A DNA stretch of 64,000 nt from Mixta tenebrionis (GTDB taxonomy: Bacteria > Pseudomonadota > Gammaproteobacteria > Enterobacterales > Enterobacteriaceae), in the NCBI RefSeq assembly GCF_006517625.1, contig NZ_VHQI01000006.1, forward strand, positions 124,001-188,000, read 5' to 3'. Both the position numbers and the translations under genes were made by a program. The notes under the pieces are model-generated. The model did not search any database. It worked only from the letters and a program-made list of their open reading frames with translations, and was not told the origin of the DNA. This document shows, in pieces, positions 62,539-64,000 of this stretch (within the stretch, counting starts at the first letter, position 1; the number at the start of each line of letters is the position of its first letter).

Positions 62539-64000
62539 ATGGGCACGATCAGATTAACCACGGCGCAGGCGCTGGTGAAGTTTCTCGATAATCAGTACCT
62601 GTCTGTCGATGGGGTGGAAACGAAATTCGTTAAAGGCATCTTCGCTATTTTCGGGCACGGCAACGTGCTGGGGCTCGGCCAGGCGCTGGAGCAGGATAGC
62701 GGCGATCTGGTGGTGCATCAGGGGCGCAATGAGCAGGGGATGGCGCACGCCGCCACCGGCTACGCTAAGCAGAAACTGCGCCGTGAAATCATCGCCTGTA
62801 CTTCCTCCGTCGGCCCCGGCGCGGCGAATATGATTACCGCCGCCGCTACCGCCACGGCTAACCGCATTCCTTTACTGCTGCTGCCGGGCGACGTATTCGC
62901 CACGCGCCAGCCCGATCCTGTACTGCAGCAGATCGAACAGAGTCACGATCTCAGCCTGAGCACGAACGATGCGTTTCGCGCCGTCAGCAAATACTGGGAT
63001 CGCATCAATCGTCCTGAACAGCTGATGACCGCCTGCATCAGCGCGATGCGCGTGCTGACCGATCCGGCGGAAACCGGCGCGGTCACGCTGTCGCTGCCGC
63101 AGGATGTGCAGGGCGAAGCCTGGGATTTCCCGGACTACTTCTTCCAGAAACGCGTGCATCGTCTGGATCGCCGTCTGCCTACCGGGACGCAGCTGCAGGA
63201 TGCGCTGGCGCTGCTGGCGCGTAAACGTAAGCCGCTTATCGTCTGCGGCGGCGGAGTGAAATATTCCGGGGCGGCGGAGGCGCTGCGCCAGTTCGCCGAG
63301 CGCTACCAGCTTCCTTTTGCCGAAACCCAGGCGGGCAAAGGCGCACTGGTTTCCGATCATCCGCTGAACGTCGGCGGCGTGGGGGAAACCGGCTGCCTGG
63401 CGGCAAATCTGCTGGCGAAAGAGGCCGATCTGGTGATCGGCGTCGGTACGCGCTATACCGATTTTACCACCGCGTCGAAATGGATATTTCAGCATCCGGA
63501 CGTGAGCTACCTCAATATCAACGTCAGCAATTTCGATGCCTACAAGCTGGATGGCGTTCAGCTGGTAGCCGATGCGCGTGAAGCGCTGAACGCCCTGAGC
63601 GCCGGCCTGGCGAGTCAGGGATTCCGCAGCGAGTGGGGCGATCAAATTGCGCAGGCGCAGAGCAGGCTGTTGAAGGAAACGCAGCGCGTCTATCAGGCGG
63701 CCTGGAGCGAAGAAAATTTTGTACCGGAAATTGACGACAGCATCGATCGCGACGCGCTGTTTGCCGAATTTAATCGCCTGACCGGTTCCTTTCTGACGCA
63801 GAGCAGCGTGCTGGGCAGGCTGAACGAGCAGCTGCCGCAGGATGCGATTATTGTCGCCGCCGCCGGCAGCCTGCCGGGTGATTTACAGCGCGTCTGGCGC
63901 ACCAAAGCCGCCGGCGGCTATCACGTAGAGTATGGCTACTCCTGCATGGGCTACGAAATTAACGCCGCGCTCGGCGTTAAGCTGGCCGAACCGCAGCGGG
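62539..64000 (+). CDS. iolD: IolD, 3D-(3,5/4)-trihydroxycyclohexane-1,2-dione hydrolase (partial)
   Basis: The first 487 codons of a ThDP-dependent enzyme; the gene runs off the window end. The N-terminal ThDP Pyr domain shows [20 protein letters not shown] and [19 protein letters not shown], with the conserved Glu in GRNEQG. The central domain begins near [15 protein letters not shown]. The ThDP-PP domain begins near residue 430 ([13 protein letters not shown]). It opens the inosose-derived ring to 5-deoxy-glucuronate, the IolB substrate. It has no frame breaks in the visible part. Confidence 0.95.
   Translation, partial: MGTIRLTTAQALVKFLDNQYLSVDGVETKFVKGIFAIFGHGNVLGLGQALEQDSGDLVVHQGRNEQGMAHAATGYAKQKLRREIIACTSSVGPGAANMITAAATATANRIPLLLLPGDVFATRQPDPVLQQIEQSHDLSLSTNDAFRAVSKYWDRINRPEQLMTACISAMRVLTDPAETGAVTLSLPQDVQGEAWDFPDYFFQKRVHRLDRRLPTGTQLQDALALLARKRKPLIVCGGGVKYSGAAEALRQFAERYQLPFAETQAGKGALVSDHPLNVGGVGETGCLAANLLAKEADLVIGVGTRYTDFTTASKWIFQHPDVSYLNINVSNFDAYKLDGVQLVADAREALNALSAGLASQGFRSEWGDQIAQAQSRLLKETQRVYQAAWSEENFVPEIDDSIDRDALFAEFNRLTGSFLTQSSVLGRLNEQLPQDAIIVAAAGSLPGDLQRVWRTKAAGGYHVEYGYSCMGYEINAALGVKLAEPQR

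Overview
The window reads as a chromosomal segment of an enterobacterium, most likely Erwiniaceae (Pantoea/Mixta/Erwinia-like). The blocks prlC-rsmJ, uspA-uspB-pitA-yhiN and rlmJ...gor follow the Escherichia coli neighbourhood order. They are combined with a complete pqqABCDEF operon, a rhamnonate (rhm) operon and a myo-inositol (iol) cluster. Base composition is GC-rich in core genes, with an AT-richer accessory stretch near 25.3-28.2 kb and again around 30.2-30.6 kb. No tRNA, rRNA, IS element, prophage or CRISPR array was seen. The family placement is inferred from gene content only.

Layout. 1-4.9 kb: end of kdpC, kdpD with no kdpE behind it, yqhA and a CPA1-type antiporter. 4.9-8.0 kb: adhP and, divergently, a GH15 glucoamylase-like gene. 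8.1-12.1 kb: two translationally coupled DUF262 genes, one with a DUF1524/HNH end, which are a candidate GmrSD-like defence module. 12.4-20.7 kb: gor, rbn, rlmJ, a CPBP protease, prlC and rsmJ. Between rbn and rlmJ lies about 1 kb of stacked repeats: a 45/46-bp array, a roughly 110-bp palindromic element and a 16-bp array. 20.8-25.2 kb: a second copy of the palindromic element, then uspA, uspB, pitA and yhiN.

25.3-33.5 kb is an accessory region: a FidL-like protein, a MarT/ToxR-like membrane regulator, about 0.86 kb of AT-rich non-coding DNA, an orphan LuxR-type regulator, a zinc alcohol dehydrogenase, a CinA-like protein and an autotransporter. This recalls the Salmonella marT-fidL-misL grouping. 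33.6-41.4 kb: an alpha/beta hydrolase and an M19 dipeptidase run directly into pqqABCDEF. 41.4-47 kb: a GAF-GGDEF diguanylate cyclase, hemB, an Hsp20 gene with a sigma-32-like promoter and a predicted RNA thermometer, an MBL hydrolase and proP.

47.4-56.4 kb: uxuA with a divergent GntR regulator, tqsA, rhmA-rhmT-rhmD-rhmR and yhhS. 56.5-64 kb: iolI, iolB, iolR, a fused iolC-DUF2090 gene and iolD (cut by the window end). The motif ATTTCAT recurs in the non-coding regions upstream of the iol genes and may be the IolR operator. A 40/41-bp minisatellite and a (CCACCAG)n tract sit between convergent iolB and iolR.

The most unusual signals are three. First, two palindromic elements share a conserved core but have unrelated outer arms that are each self-complementary. 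Second, tandem-repeat arrays concentrate in convergent intergenic gaps. Third, the tandem DUF262 pair may be a defence system.
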